From an uncultured Monoglobus sp. (GTDB lineage: Bacteria; Bacillota; Clostridia; Monoglobales; Monoglobaceae): 56,700 nucleotides of DNA. Position numbers and translations under genes: made by a program. The stretch lies in contig CANQLT010000004.1 of the NCBI GenBank assembly GCA_947624775.1, positions 1-56,700 of the forward strand, read 5' to 3'. Position 1 is the stretch's first letter; each line of letters opens with the position of its first letter. Below the pieces are notes generated by a model. It did no database searches, had not been told where the DNA came from, and saw only the letters and a list, made by a program, of their open reading frames with translations. Shown here one piece after another: positions 10,201 through 17,876 of this stretch.

Positions 10201-13200
10201 GTCGCCGCTCTTGGCCGCGTTCTGAACCGAAACGGGCATATAGGATACCAGGTCCGCCATGATATTCTTGTCGGTATATGTGTCTGTTCCGGCAACGCTC
10301 TGGTCATAGATACTCTGGAGCATTATGCGGCACCACTGTCTTGCCGCGGCTTCACGGTAATGCGTGCCGTCGCCGCTGTTGCCGTTCGCCGCTCCGTCGG
10401 CAGGAGTTTCGCCCGCTTCGTAGGTATTGTAAATATAATATACCTCATTCGCGTCGAGCTTGTCGATATAGTCCTTTGCTCCCGCATACAATTCAACCAA
10501 TCCGACTTCGGAATCCGATGTTGCTTTCGCTCTCATGCGGCCCGGTGAGTCGGGGTTAAAGCCGTTGGGTTTTGTGGAGCTTTCACTGTACTTTCCGCTG
10601 CCTGTTCTGGGCATTGCGGTAACCAAAACGGGAGTCATGCCGCGCGCTTTGATCATCTTGACATACATGTCGAGCCATCTGTCATAGTTGTCATTGTTTG
10701 CCTGTAAATCAGAACCTACGGACGCGCCGCGCACAAATCTGCCTGTGCTTACAGTCTCATCATTGTGAGCCGAGTGAATGAATACATAGTCGCCCTTTTT
10801 GCCTCTGATCAAAGGCTCGTCGGTTCTGCCCTCGTTGTAGTTGCTCTTCATAGCTCTGCCGCCCATTGAGTAGTTGACAACGTTAACCTTATTCGCGTCA
10901 AAGTACTGATAGAGCGTCTGGCCCCAGGAGCTTATCGTCTCGTTGAACGAGTATGTCTTTTGCGTCGAGTCGCCCAGAATATGGATAGTGGGCTTGCCGC
11001 CCGCGGGATTTACGCCGAGAGGCGTTATCTTTATCGACTTAACGCCAACAGTCTGCGCCGCGTCTTTTGTGGGCAGCTTGTTGGGCTCGATCTCGATCTC
11101 GATAAAGTCCTCGCCGGTGGCGAAGTCATAGGACCATACGTTGCCGTTCCACGCAGCCGAAACTGTTCTGGGAACGTTGCCGCAGTTATCCCATGTGCTT
11201 GTGCCTGTCAGTCTGCCGGCTTCCATGCCTGTGGGAGCGACCCATGTGTTTGCGGCGTCGGCAACCTCAACTTCAAGGTGATATGCGCCGGGAGCGCCGG
11301 TGTCATATCTGTAAATCAGTCCGCCGTTATTGTAATCATCCGACGCTTTATTATAAAGATACGTTCCGTCGGACTCGGTAACGCTTGCGCCGCCATCGCC
11401 GATCGTGATCTTGCTTGTGTCCGCAACCTCTCTTCTGTAGGCGTCGGGCATGATAGCGTCAGACTTTGAAACAAAGCCGCTGCCGCTCTGCTCGCTGTAT
11501 ACCGGAACAGTCGTCATCTTTGTGAAATCAACGTTCGCGATGGGCTCCATAGGCTCAGCCGTAGCCGGAACCGGAGTAGCCGTAGCGGGAGCCTGAGTTG
11601 CAGGAGCCTGTGTAGCGGGAGCCTGAGTTGCAGGAGCCTGTGTAGCGGGAGCCTGAGTTGCAGGAGCCTGAGTAGCGGGAGCCTGAGTTGCAGGAGCCTG
11701 AGTAGCGGGTGCCTGAGTAGCGGGTGCCTGAGTAGCGGGCGCCTGGGTAGCCGGAGCCTGTGTAGCCGGAGCCTGGGTAGCCGGTGCCTCGGTTGCGGGC
11801 GGCTCTGGAGTCGCGTCGGGTTTTCCGAGTTCTTCGGCGCTGCCCACGATAACAACGCAATATGTATCGGGCAGCCATGTTTCTGTTGAATCAAATGTTA
11901 TAGTGCTGTTGTCGCTTGTCATCTCAATATCTATCGTATAGTATTTGAGAACATAGTTTTTGTCATCCGGCTTTTCGGCGAGAGGCGTGCCTGCCGTCGC
12001 TGTGTAAGTTTTGCCGTTTACTATAGCCTGAATATTCTTTTCGTTGTTATATCCGACATAGTAAATTTTATATTTGCCCGCGGGCGCTTCAAGAGTTATG
12101 GTGGGATGGGTAGCCTTGTCGCCCGTGCCGCCTACATAATTTTTGTAGTGTTCCGTAAATTTCGAAGCCATAACAGTCTTGTCGGTTTCGTCGGCAAACA
12201 ATCCGGCAACGCCCTCGTCAACGCCTTCAACGAATTTGAATCCCGATACGCCGTCGCACTGATTTCCGCCGTCAACGTCGTTGAAAGGATATACGCCTTC
12301 GCCCTCGGGCGTCTCGGGGAGCTCGCCTGTTACAATTTTCTTATATGTAACTTTGACATCCTGAATATTAAATTCCTCGGTGCCGGCGTATATAGCCATT
12401 TTGAGGTCGCCTTTTGCGGCATTTGCCGGGAAAGAACCGTATGTAACAGGAGTCGCGGTTTTGCCGCTTCCGCTGCCTGAAGCGTCAAGAGATACAGTCT
12501 TATCCTTATAATTAATAGTCACGGCTACTTTATTCGGAGTTGTGCCGTCGAATTTACCGGATACATTAAGAACCTGATGTTCGCTGTTGCTTGCTCCGCT
12601 GAATCCCTGCGTGTTGTCAACCGTATCAAGCTGCGTCCAGTGACCGAGTTTCGCCAGCACAAATCTGTTTTCAAGCTTGCCGTTTGAGCAACCCTTGGTC
12701 ATATCCGGTGTTCCGTGAACCAAATCAATAAAGCTGTTGCCCGATGTATTTTTGTTGGTTACATTCAGAGTGTACTCTACTTTAACAATATCACTGTTTA
12801 CAAGATTTTCGGCGTCAGCGCCGGCAGCTTTGGCAAGATCAATAAGGTCATACACTTTATTTTTTTCGGTAGAAGCGTATGCTACATCAAGATTAACCGT
12901 GGCATCGATTTGATTCTGCGCCGTGATCGTCAGCGGAACATCAGTTCCGGTAACGCCCTTGACTGTGGTCTTGCCGTCAGCGGGTTCCGTAATGGTAAAG
13001 TCACTGCTTGATGATGAAATACTTACATCGTATTCGATACCGTCAGCGCTTGCAGGTATGTTTTCGATTTTAGCTTCAACAGTATTTTTGCCCGCGGGCA
13101 TAACTATTGACTGGCTCTTGATATCAGCGCCGTTTTTAGAAATTGTGATGTCATAGCTGTAGTCCTGAGAAACAGACGCAGAAGCGTTGACAGTCACAGG

Positions 13201-15108
13201 AATAGCAAACACGTTTGTAGTATCAGTTGTGGGCTCGATCGTGATCGGAACCGTTACTTTATCACCGATCAATTTATTGCTCTTATCTCTAACGTAGAGC
13301 GTGATCTCGCTGTTTATCGCGGGCTCGCCTAAGGCGGGACGCGTTACTACCAGCTTGCCGTCTTTCAAAACAGCGTTGGGTGAAGAAGATTCCCACTTAT
13401 ACTCAACGTTGTCGGGTGCGGTGGGCAGATCGACCTCGGTTTCGTTACCGGCGGGGATCTCAACCTTTACATTATTGATAGCCGCGTCAACATTTGCGTA
13501 TTGAGCCGTAATTCCCATCGGGTCCCAATCATCCGTAAAGGTTTTTCCCGTTGTGTCACAGGCTGCCGAGAGGTAATTTCTGGGGTTAAATTCCAGAACC
13601 TGCCATTCGTCGATCACGGTTCCCATGCCGTAGCCGCCTTCCGCAACAGATTTGTTTTTAATACGATTGGAAAGATCCACAGCCGCTCCGCTTGTGTTCT
13701 TTGTTCCGTACTCGTAAAGACGCGCGAGGCCGTTTTCGGCTCCGAAACGCGCCCAGCCTTTGGGGTCGATGGTTACAGCGGAATTGCCTATTTCACCTTT
13801 ATCGTCAATCGTTGCGTTGACAAATGTTGCCTGGCCGCTTGCGCCCCAGGGTCCGCCGAAGTTTGAGGTGCCGCCGAGCTTGTTTTCATTATAAACCGTG
13901 CAGTTCCAGAAAAGATATCCGTACTTTCTGCTCGCGTCGGTATTGGGTGTAGTGAGCGGATTGCCATAGGCGTAATCGCTGAATCCGGCAAAACCGAGTT
14001 TACATTCGTTGAATACTGCCGAGGCGCTGCCGTAAATATAATCGGTTCCGCCTATAAGCGTGCATTTATTGAAATACGCCCTGCCGTTGGAAGCCCATAC
14101 CGAGTCCTGATTGCCTTTCGCGGTAACGTTTTCAAATGTTATTCTGTCGCCCAATGTGGCTATGGCATGGCCTCTCTCGTTATACGCCGATGATTTAACC
14201 AGCCAAGCGCTTTCGCCGGCATCAAAAGTGCCGCCGTTCGCAATATATGCCTTGACTTTGTCAAGATTAACGCCCTTAGTTTTAGAGTCCCATATGTCTA
14301 TGTCGGCGGAGGGCTTTTTTGGCTCTGTAGTATCATCGCATATTGTAAGGCCGAACTTGTCGCCGCTGCGCAAAGGCAGAACAGAGCCTTCCTCTGGTGT
14401 GACGTGACCGTCGATCTGGCCCTGAGTTACCATTGTGGGAATACTGTTTAAAATATTGAAGTCTTTTATGGTAATATCAGTCGAAGATTGTGTAACGATC
14501 AGAGCCGCCATCTTGTCGTATGACCAGCCGAGACCGCCCAGATTTTTGAGCTGGCTGTTAACAGGCGTGTCTTTATGAGCGACGCCGTCGGTGTCATAGT
14601 ACGATATCGTGGTTATGCCGTCAAGTTTCTGACCGATTTTGTACGGTGTAAATTTTTCATCATTGGCATTATAACCGTTCCATGTTTCCGGTTTTGACCA
14701 GTCGATCTTGGGGTCATAAAGTCCGGTGAGGTCGGTGTTTGATGTGCAGTAGCCGGTGCAGAAGTACCAGCTGAGGTTTACTTTGCCCTCCGTGCCGGGG
14801 GTCTGCTGCAGCGTGATAAATTTCGCGCCGTCGATGCGCACCTGCTCCTCATAGTTGCCGGGCTGCACGTTGATCGTGACGCGCTCGGCATCGCTCTGCG
14901 GATTGAGTTCCTTTGCCTTCGCGACCGCCGCTCTGATGGTCTTGAAGTTGTTGCCCGTTTCAGCTTGTGACGGGTCAACCGTCAGGGTAGTCGGGCCTGC
15001 CGCTGCCTGAGCCTCGCCATCCGGAGCGGCGAACACGGTCAATCCCGTGAACATGGTGCCAATCATCGCGACAGCCAGAATCAGGCTGAGCAATCGTCTT
15101 TTTAACAT
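7243..15108 (-). CDS. Giant SLH-anchored pectin methylesterase / rhamnogalacturonan acetylesterase
   Basis: 2621 residues with signal peptide (ends TVFAA); start 15108 follows AAGGAGG. Order: CE8 pectinesterase domain (about 40-480) with GNQDSVW (about 333) and GGTDYIYG (about 353) holding the two catalytic Asp; Ig-like and beta-sandwich binding modules (about 520-1095); an ATQAP linker (about 1101-1179); N-terminal sandwich of the acetylesterase (about 1190-1370); CE12 SGNH domain with intact GDST (about 1378), HND (about 1448) and DGTH (about 1581); SLH-like and Big-like modules; TPEPGTD-rich linker (about 2163-2283); a second linker; and three canonical SLH repeats (about 2445-2621). It should strip methyl esters from homogalacturonan and acetyl groups from rhamnogalacturonan while bound to the S-layer/cell-wall polymer. 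The usual CE8 catalytic Arg (GRPW) reads GGPW here. Confidence 0.93.
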   Translation of the reverse strand: MLKRRLLSLILAVAMIGTMFTGLTVFAAPDGEAQAAAGPTTLTVDPSQAETGNNFKTIRAAVAKAKELNPQSDAERVTINVQPGNYEEQVRIDGAKFITLQQTPGTEGKVNLSWYFCTGYCTSNTDLTGLYDPKIDWSKPETWNGYNANDEKFTPYKIGQKLDGITTISYYDTDGVAHKDTPVNSQLKNLGGLGWSYDKMAALIVTQSSTDITIKDFNILNSIPTMVTQGQIDGHVTPEEGSVLPLRSGDKFGLTICDDTTEPKKPSADIDIWDSKTKGVNLDKVKAYIANGGTFDAGESAWLVKSSAYNERGHAIATLGDRITFENVTAKGNQDSVWASNGRAYFNKCTLIGGTDYIYGSASAVFNECKLGFAGFSDYAYGNPLTTPNTDASRKYGYLFWNCTVYNENKLGGTSNFGGPWGASGQATFVNATIDDKGEIGNSAVTIDPKGWARFGAENGLARLYEYGTKNTSGAAVDLSNRIKNKSVAEGGYGMGTVIDEWQVLEFNPRNYLSAACDTTGKTFTDDWDPMGITAQYANVDAAINNVKVEIPAGNETEVDLPTAPDNVEYKWESSSPNAVLKDGKLVVTRPALGEPAINSEITLYVRDKSNKLIGDKVTVPITIEPTTDTTNVFAIPVTVNASASVSQDYSYDITISKNGADIKSQSIVMPAGKNTVEAKIENIPASADGIEYDVSISSSSSDFTITEPADGKTTVKGVTGTDVPLTITAQNQIDATVNLDVAYASTEKNKVYDLIDLAKAAGADAENLVNSDIVKVEYTLNVTNKNTSGNSFIDLVHGTPDMTKGCSNGKLENRFVLAKLGHWTQLDTVDNTQGFSGASNSEHQVLNVSGKFDGTTPNKVAVTINYKDKTVSLDASGSGSGKTATPVTYGSFPANAAKGDLKMAIYAGTEEFNIQDVKVTYKKIVTGELPETPEGEGVYPFNDVDGGNQCDGVSGFKFVEGVDEGVAGLFADETDKTVMASKFTEHYKNYVGGTGDKATHPTITLEAPAGKYKIYYVGYNNEKNIQAIVNGKTYTATAGTPLAEKPDDKNYVLKYYTIDIEMTSDNSTITFDSTETWLPDTYCVVIVGSAEELGKPDATPEPPATEAPATQAPATQAPATQAPATQAPATQAPATQAPATQAPATQAPATQAPATQAPATQAPATQAPATQAPATATPVPATAEPMEPIANVDFTKMTTVPVYSEQSGSGFVSKSDAIMPDAYRREVADTSKITIGDGGASVTESDGTYLYNKASDDYNNGGLIYRYDTGAPGAYHLEVEVADAANTWVAPTGMEAGRLTGTSTWDNCGNVPRTVSAAWNGNVWSYDFATGEDFIEIEIEPNKLPTKDAAQTVGVKSIKITPLGVNPAGGKPTIHILGDSTQKTYSFNETISSWGQTLYQYFDANKVNVVNYSMGGRAMKSNYNEGRTDEPLIRGKKGDYVFIHSAHNDETVSTGRFVRGASVGSDLQANNDNYDRWLDMYVKMIKARGMTPVLVTAMPRTGSGKYSESSTKPNGFNPDSPGRMRAKATSDSEVGLVELYAGAKDYIDKLDANEVYYIYNTYEAGETPADGAANGNSGDGTHYREAAARQWCRIMLQSIYDQSVAGTDTYTDKNIMADLVSYMPVSVQNAAKSGDWSDVFPEMASDVSAVDVVPGAEKQAQNNYYYRPNIEKALQIGALHKDKDNNFKPTQTITVGEFARGMETVFGLPTNTLNNYVLTYDELKEKNAQPLEAASIEETAQAADGEFTVTVQQPAEGGKVVIYNESQHTTATTDITDSVTPEQTWDNDYYTMKAPKTIVKKSDKNAVFKNNPDITVNGVEFRKADDKNGDKEVYYTAKASGTITLYMKFDNTKAISIENLADGSKVDKYIEGEKADADHRNTAVIGEVVFDVTEGNEYKLYCNGGTGQLYGLMYEAGYPQSDTSLNVNAGDSVKIAASASSGYVFKAILVDGKEAAATREHTIKVEANTTVSAVFEKEPETYEQTMIASDAALTREAMGAILYDAYLAAYGKNEDGTWNKVPYMDQNGAALSPDDPNYDPNIKYDGTPYIPQTGWGLLTDTDQLDMGLYMKVKEAYNLGLMRTEQGIKRGAIQNGNQLEPKAEVTRAKAAKTLVFCYILTQPLKNESQLIPDNTNKAAATVADIAAPNEQAPSTPYTGVSEEELPTPVPATPTPEPTAEPTPVPDQPTPTPGTDVTPEPGESSAPEETATPEPGTDATPTPGTDVTPEPGTDATPTPGTDVTPEPGTDATPTPGTDATPEPGTDATPTPGTDATPEPTATPEPLPDQKFDGAAPEDVIITLPDAAANVSQVTLNGAAVPANSYKVENGVITFTPEFLSTLPNGTNTVIIEDDKGNTYSVDINVTNTFEPTAAPEPTSEPSSEPTKAPLPTHRPSSSYGGTGTNSNFSTGGSAATPTPAATAEPGATSEPSATLIPGTGATAAPVQPGTQVFEDVPESYWAYGYIMDLYNAGIINGETPTLFVPENPITRAEFTKIAVMLFGITPGGASTFADVADTDWFAPYVAAGQAAGIVNGTSEITFSPDDNITREQIAAIVGRYLNLSSQAAVNYSDAAAIEDYALPYVAALSEQGILTGSDGMFNPKDPATRAEAATIMSRVKNQ
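8260..8620 (-). repeat. Pro/Thr-rich TPEPGTD/TPTPGTD linker repeat
   Basis: In-frame, roughly 24-bp and 48-bp imperfect repeats encoding alternating ATPTPGTD and VTPEPGTD units. A likely flexible, extended linker between the catalytic part and the SLH anchor. Confidence 0.8.
11572..11806 (-). repeat. 15-bp tandem repeat encoding ATQAP units
   Basis: About 13-15 near-identical 15-bp units, each coding Ala-Thr-Gln-Ala-Pro, in two sequence variants that often alternate. It separates the CE8 half from the CE12 half. The uniform DNA suggests recent expansion. Confidence 0.9.
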
Positions 15109-15127
15109 ATGTTTTCCTCCTTTTTTA

Positions 15128-15159
15128 TGTGCCGTGGTTGATTTTGTTAAAATGGCACA
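15128..15159 (-). other. Leader hairpin of the giant esterase gene
   Basis: TGTGCC and GGCACA arms close a loop containing ATTTTAACAAA, upstream of the AAGGAGG ribosome binding site. It matches the hairpin at 4180-4202 with a compensatory base-pair change. Confidence 0.45.
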
Positions 15160-15173
15160 ATTTTTATAATTTA

Positions 15174-15201
15174 ATTATAACATTGGTTTTTGCAAAATCA
15201 A
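15174..15201 (-). promoter_or_regulatory. Probable sigma-A promoter of the giant esterase gene
   Basis: On the minus strand TTGATT, 16-bp spacer, TATAAT, about 66 bp upstream of the ATG. Confidence 0.55.
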
Positions 15202-15270
15202 TAGCCAGTTTGAAATTATTTTAGATACCAGATAACAAGTTTTCAGTATAACTTACATGTTATTTGCTTG

Positions 15271-15299
15271 TTGCCATTCTTCGCCGTATGTGCTATGAT
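15271..15299 (+). promoter_or_regulatory. Sigma-A promoter of the nitroreductase gene
   Basis: TTGCCA, 17-bp spacer, TATGAT, with an extended TGC just before the -10. The coding start is 36 bp downstream. Confidence 0.65.
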
Positions 15300-15335
15300 G
15301 ATAACAATAATAAAATAGGAAAGGAAAGATATTTT

Positions 15336-15863
15336 ATGAAATTTTTGGAGCTTGCGAAAAAGCGTTACTCGGTGAGAAAATATAAGGATATCCCCGTCGA
15401 GCGGGAAAAGATCGACCGCATTTTAGAGGCGGGCAGGGTCGCGCCCACAGGAGTGAACGCGCAGCCCCAGCGAATCTTTGTGCTGCGCGAGAAGGAGAGC
15501 ATAGAAAAGCTTAACCAAGGCACCCGAACCTTCGGCGCGCCATTGGTGTTTGTGATATGCGTTGAGAAAAAGCTGTCCTGGGTGCGCAAATACGACCAAA
15601 AGTGCATATCGGATATCGACGCGGCGATAGTCACCGACCACATGATGTTGGCCGCCACCGACGAGGGTCTCGGCTCGTGCTGGATATGCTATTTCAGGCC
15701 GAACGTGGTAAAAGAGGTGCTTAACCTGCCCGAGGGCGTCGAGCCCGTGAACATTCTGGCGGTCGGATACGCCGACGAGGAACCGCTGCCCGCCGACAGG
15801 CACGACAGCATGAACCTGAGAAAGCCGCTTAATGATTTGGTTTTTTACGAGAAATTTGAATAA
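15336..15863 (+). CDS. Nitroreductase family flavoprotein
   Basis: 175 residues, start at 15336 behind GGAAAGGA. An upstream in-frame start would lie at or before the promoter and is rejected. The family binds FMN and uses NAD(P)H to reduce nitro groups, quinones or similar acceptors; the natural substrate cannot be told from sequence. Seen here are the N-terminal KKRYSVRKYKDIPVE with the FMN-phosphate Arg residues, APTGVNAQPQ, and the late GLGSCWICYF and ILAVGYADEEP segments. Length fits the short single-domain group. It is monocistronic, with its own promoter. No clear terminator was found in the 65 bp before the next gene. Confidence 0.9.
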   Translation: MKFLELAKKRYSVRKYKDIPVEREKIDRILEAGRVAPTGVNAQPQRIFVLREKESIEKLNQGTRTFGAPLVFVICVEKKLSWVRKYDQKCISDIDAAIVTDHMMLAATDEGLGSCWICYFRPNVVKEVLNLPEGVEPVNILAVGYADEEPLPADRHDSMNLRKPLNDLVFYEKFE

Positions 15864-15928
15864 TTCGGGAACTTTTTAGCGAAATAGTCGTCTAATAAGT
15901 ATAAGTGTTTATATTAGGAGGAATTATT

Positions 15929-17044
15929 ATGAGAAAACTAAAACTTATTTCCGCGGCTCTTATCGCGTGCATGCTGCTCGGAGCGGCCTCGTGCGCCTTT
16001 GCCGAGGTCGGTGATGCAGTCGGAAGTATTTATTCGACCGATATTCTGGCGTATGTCAACAACCGCCCGATACCCTCATATTGTCTTGACGGCAAAACAG
16101 CCGTTTTGGTCGAGGATCTTGACGTGGGCGGGATCGACGGCGACGCCCACTACGGCTTTAATTGGTGGTACGACGACAACACCCGCACCCTTACCGCGAA
16201 TTCGGACGGCTCATCGGGCTACGGTGAGCCCCTCAATATCGAGCGCGGCGAGGTCGGAAAAATCCTTGACAATATTTACGAGACCGATATTAAAGTCATT
16301 TTCAACGGGCTTGAGGTACCGAGCTTCGCGATAAACGGCAAAACCGCGGTTTGCATCGAGGATTTGGGAACGGTTGAGCCCGACGGCCCCAACGCCGATT
16401 ACGGCTATTCGAAGTATATGTGCAATTTCACATGGGACGGAGACACGCGGGAGGTGCGGCTCTACACCTATCAGACCAACAACCTGCGCGACATTCCGCT
16501 TCACAAAATGGTGTATCAATTTACCGACAACAAACTGTCGGTGTCGTTCGACCAGCTTAATTATTATTTGAATCAGGTCTCCGGCGATTGCTCCGATGAG
16601 TTCGTCGCTGACTTCAATCATATAAAGCCGGTGCTGCTGGACGGCGAGACGGTCGGCACAATGTATGTCGACCATGACGGCTTTCTGAGCTATAACGTCG
16701 ACACCTTGAAGATATTTGACATGAAAAAGGATCTGGAAGTCATTCTGAGCTATGACGAGGCGGTGAAGTTTATCACCGGGAATTACGAGATCTGCGACAG
16801 CCGCGAGATCGGCGGCGCGACCGTGTATCTCGCGAAGGACAAAGACGGAAACAGAGACTTGTTCTACGCCTTAAAGCAGGGCGGACTGGTGCTTGAGTCG
16901 GAATTTGAAAACTCATACACGACCGTGGAATTCTCGGACTACGAGGACGGCCTGTATGTCAAGGTCTATCCCTTCGCGGGCCCCCACGGCGCCACCACCA
17001 TGCGCCAAAAAGTCAATGCGGAGATGTACCAACGTAGTAATTAG
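15929..17044 (+). CDS. Secreted protein with two stalk (copper-amine-oxidase-N-like) domains
   Basis: 371 residues, start 15929 behind AGGAGG. The first 28 or so residues form a signal peptide ending CAFAE. It is not a convincing lipoprotein, since the residues before Cys are GAAS. Two related repeats of 50-60 residues follow (about 35-95 and 112-180), each with the pattern YVNNRPIPSYCLDGKTAVL or VIFNGLEVPSFAINGKTAV, then VEDL. These resemble the stalk domains common in secreted clostridial proteins. The C-terminal half is not recognised. The last four residues and the TAG stop come from an inserted heptad repeat (17031-17065), so the original C-terminus has been replaced or trimmed. Function unknown; extracellular location likely. 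Confidence 0.85.
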   Translation: MRKLKLISAALIACMLLGAASCAFAEVGDAVGSIYSTDILAYVNNRPIPSYCLDGKTAVLVEDLDVGGIDGDAHYGFNWWYDDNTRTLTANSDGSSGYGEPLNIERGEVGKILDNIYETDIKVIFNGLEVPSFAINGKTAVCIEDLGTVEPDGPNADYGYSKYMCNFTWDGDTREVRLYTYQTNNLRDIPLHKMVYQFTDNKLSVSFDQLNYYLNQVSGDCSDEFVADFNHIKPVLLDGETVGTMYVDHDGFLSYNVDTLKIFDMKKDLEVILSYDEAVKFITGNYEICDSREIGGATVYLAKDKDGNRDLFYALKQGGLVLESEFENSYTTVEFSDYEDGLYVKVYPFAGPHGATTMRQKVNAEMYQRSN

Positions 17045-17065
17045 TGATTAGCGAATAGCGAATAG
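17031..17065 (+). repeat. Heptad TAG repeat array B
   Basis: Exactly five 7-bp units: AACGTAG, TAATTAG, TGATTAG, CGAATAG, CGAATAG. The second TAG is the stop codon of the upstream gene; TAG occurs in all three frames. Confidence 0.85.
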
Positions 17066-17072
17066 AAACATG

Positions 17073-17105
17073 CCGTCGGCTGCGATTTGCGGCCGACGGA
17101 TTTTT
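17073..17105 (+). terminator. Intrinsic terminator of the stalk-domain gene
   Basis: CCGTCGGC, loop, GCCGACGG, then ATTTTT. It lies 28 nt after the stop. Confidence 0.75.
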
Positions 17106-17125
17106 GGGTTTATGGGGTTTCGCGC

Positions 17126-17875
17126 TTATTCGTAGTCTACTACGTTTATCCAGCTTTCGAGGAAGTCTTTTTCCTCGGGCTTGTTTTTCACAAGCTGCGA
17201 GGCGGCGACTATCGGCAGCCATGACTGGACGTATTGCAGGGCGGTGTCCGACTTTTTGCAGAACAGCTTTATATATTTTTCCGCCAGCGCGTCTTTTTTC
17301 TCAAGCTTAAACAGCAGATACGTCCGCGCCACGTCCTCGGAGGCGTTGCCCTGTGTCGCGTGGGACCAGTCGAGGACATACGGCGTTCCGTCTTTGGTGA
17401 TTATCACGTTCGAGGGATTATAGTCGCCGTGCAGCACCTTGGTGTGCTTTTTCATTCCGTTCAGGCGCGTGTGCAGTTCGTATCTCGTTGTGGCGTCAAG
17501 GGCGCTTTCGGAGATCTTTCTGTTCATCTTGTCGTGTATCTTGTTGAGCAGCGGACATGATTTGTTCTGTATCTCAAGCTGAGTGTCAACAAAGAGATCG
17601 AGGTACTCGTCCTCCTTATCGGGATTCTTTTCCATGAGCGACGCCAGCGTCTCGCCCTCTATAAAATCGGTGATGATCGCCCACTTGCCGTCGATCTTGG
17701 TGACCTCGCGTATCTTCGGGATATTCAGGCCTGTTTCCTCGATCCTCGCGGTGTTAAGCGCCTCGTTTAAAACATCGGCGGTTTTGTAGTTTTCGGCAAA
17801 CACCTTGATCGCCGCGTCTCCGTCGCGGTACACGGTTTTGTCGGGTCTTGTAGCGATAACATTATTCAGATTCAT
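17126..17875 (-). CDS. Aminoglycoside-phosphotransferase-fold kinase
   Basis: 249 residues. The APH/choline-kinase fold is shown by VLHGDYNPSNVIITKDG (catalytic loop with HGD and Asn) and VLDWSHATQG (metal-binding Asp). The N-lobe has AAIKVF with the ATP-binding Lys and FIEGETL in the hinge. Members phosphorylate small molecules such as aminoglycosides, choline, homoserine or sugars, or act on unknown substrates; the substrate here cannot be read off. The start codon lies 1 nt past the adhE stop, so it is probably the second gene of an adhE operon and would share its redox control. That context argues for a housekeeping metabolite kinase rather than a resistance gene. Confidence 0.85.
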   Translation of the reverse strand: MNLNNVIATRPDKTVYRDGDAAIKVFAENYKTADVLNEALNTARIEETGLNIPKIREVTKIDGKWAIITDFIEGETLASLMEKNPDKEDEYLDLFVDTQLEIQNKSCPLLNKIHDKMNRKISESALDATTRYELHTRLNGMKKHTKVLHGDYNPSNVIITKDGTPYVLDWSHATQGNASEDVARTYLLFKLEKKDALAEKYIKLFCKKSDTALQYVQSWLPIVAASQLVKNKPEEKDFLESWINVVDYE

Positions 17876-17876
17876 C

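Noticed and set aside
11572-11806. CRISPR-like direct repeats
   Set aside because: The 15-bp units are in frame and encode ATQAP without spacers; it is a protein linker.
15975-16010. Lipoprotein signal in the stalk-domain protein
   Set aside because: The residues before Cys (GAAS) do not make a convincing lipobox; signal peptidase I cleavage after AFA fits better.
17126-17875. Aminoglycoside resistance determinant
   Set aside because: The fold is right, but the gene is coupled to adhE in a housekeeping setting with no mobile element; a resistance role is unsupported.
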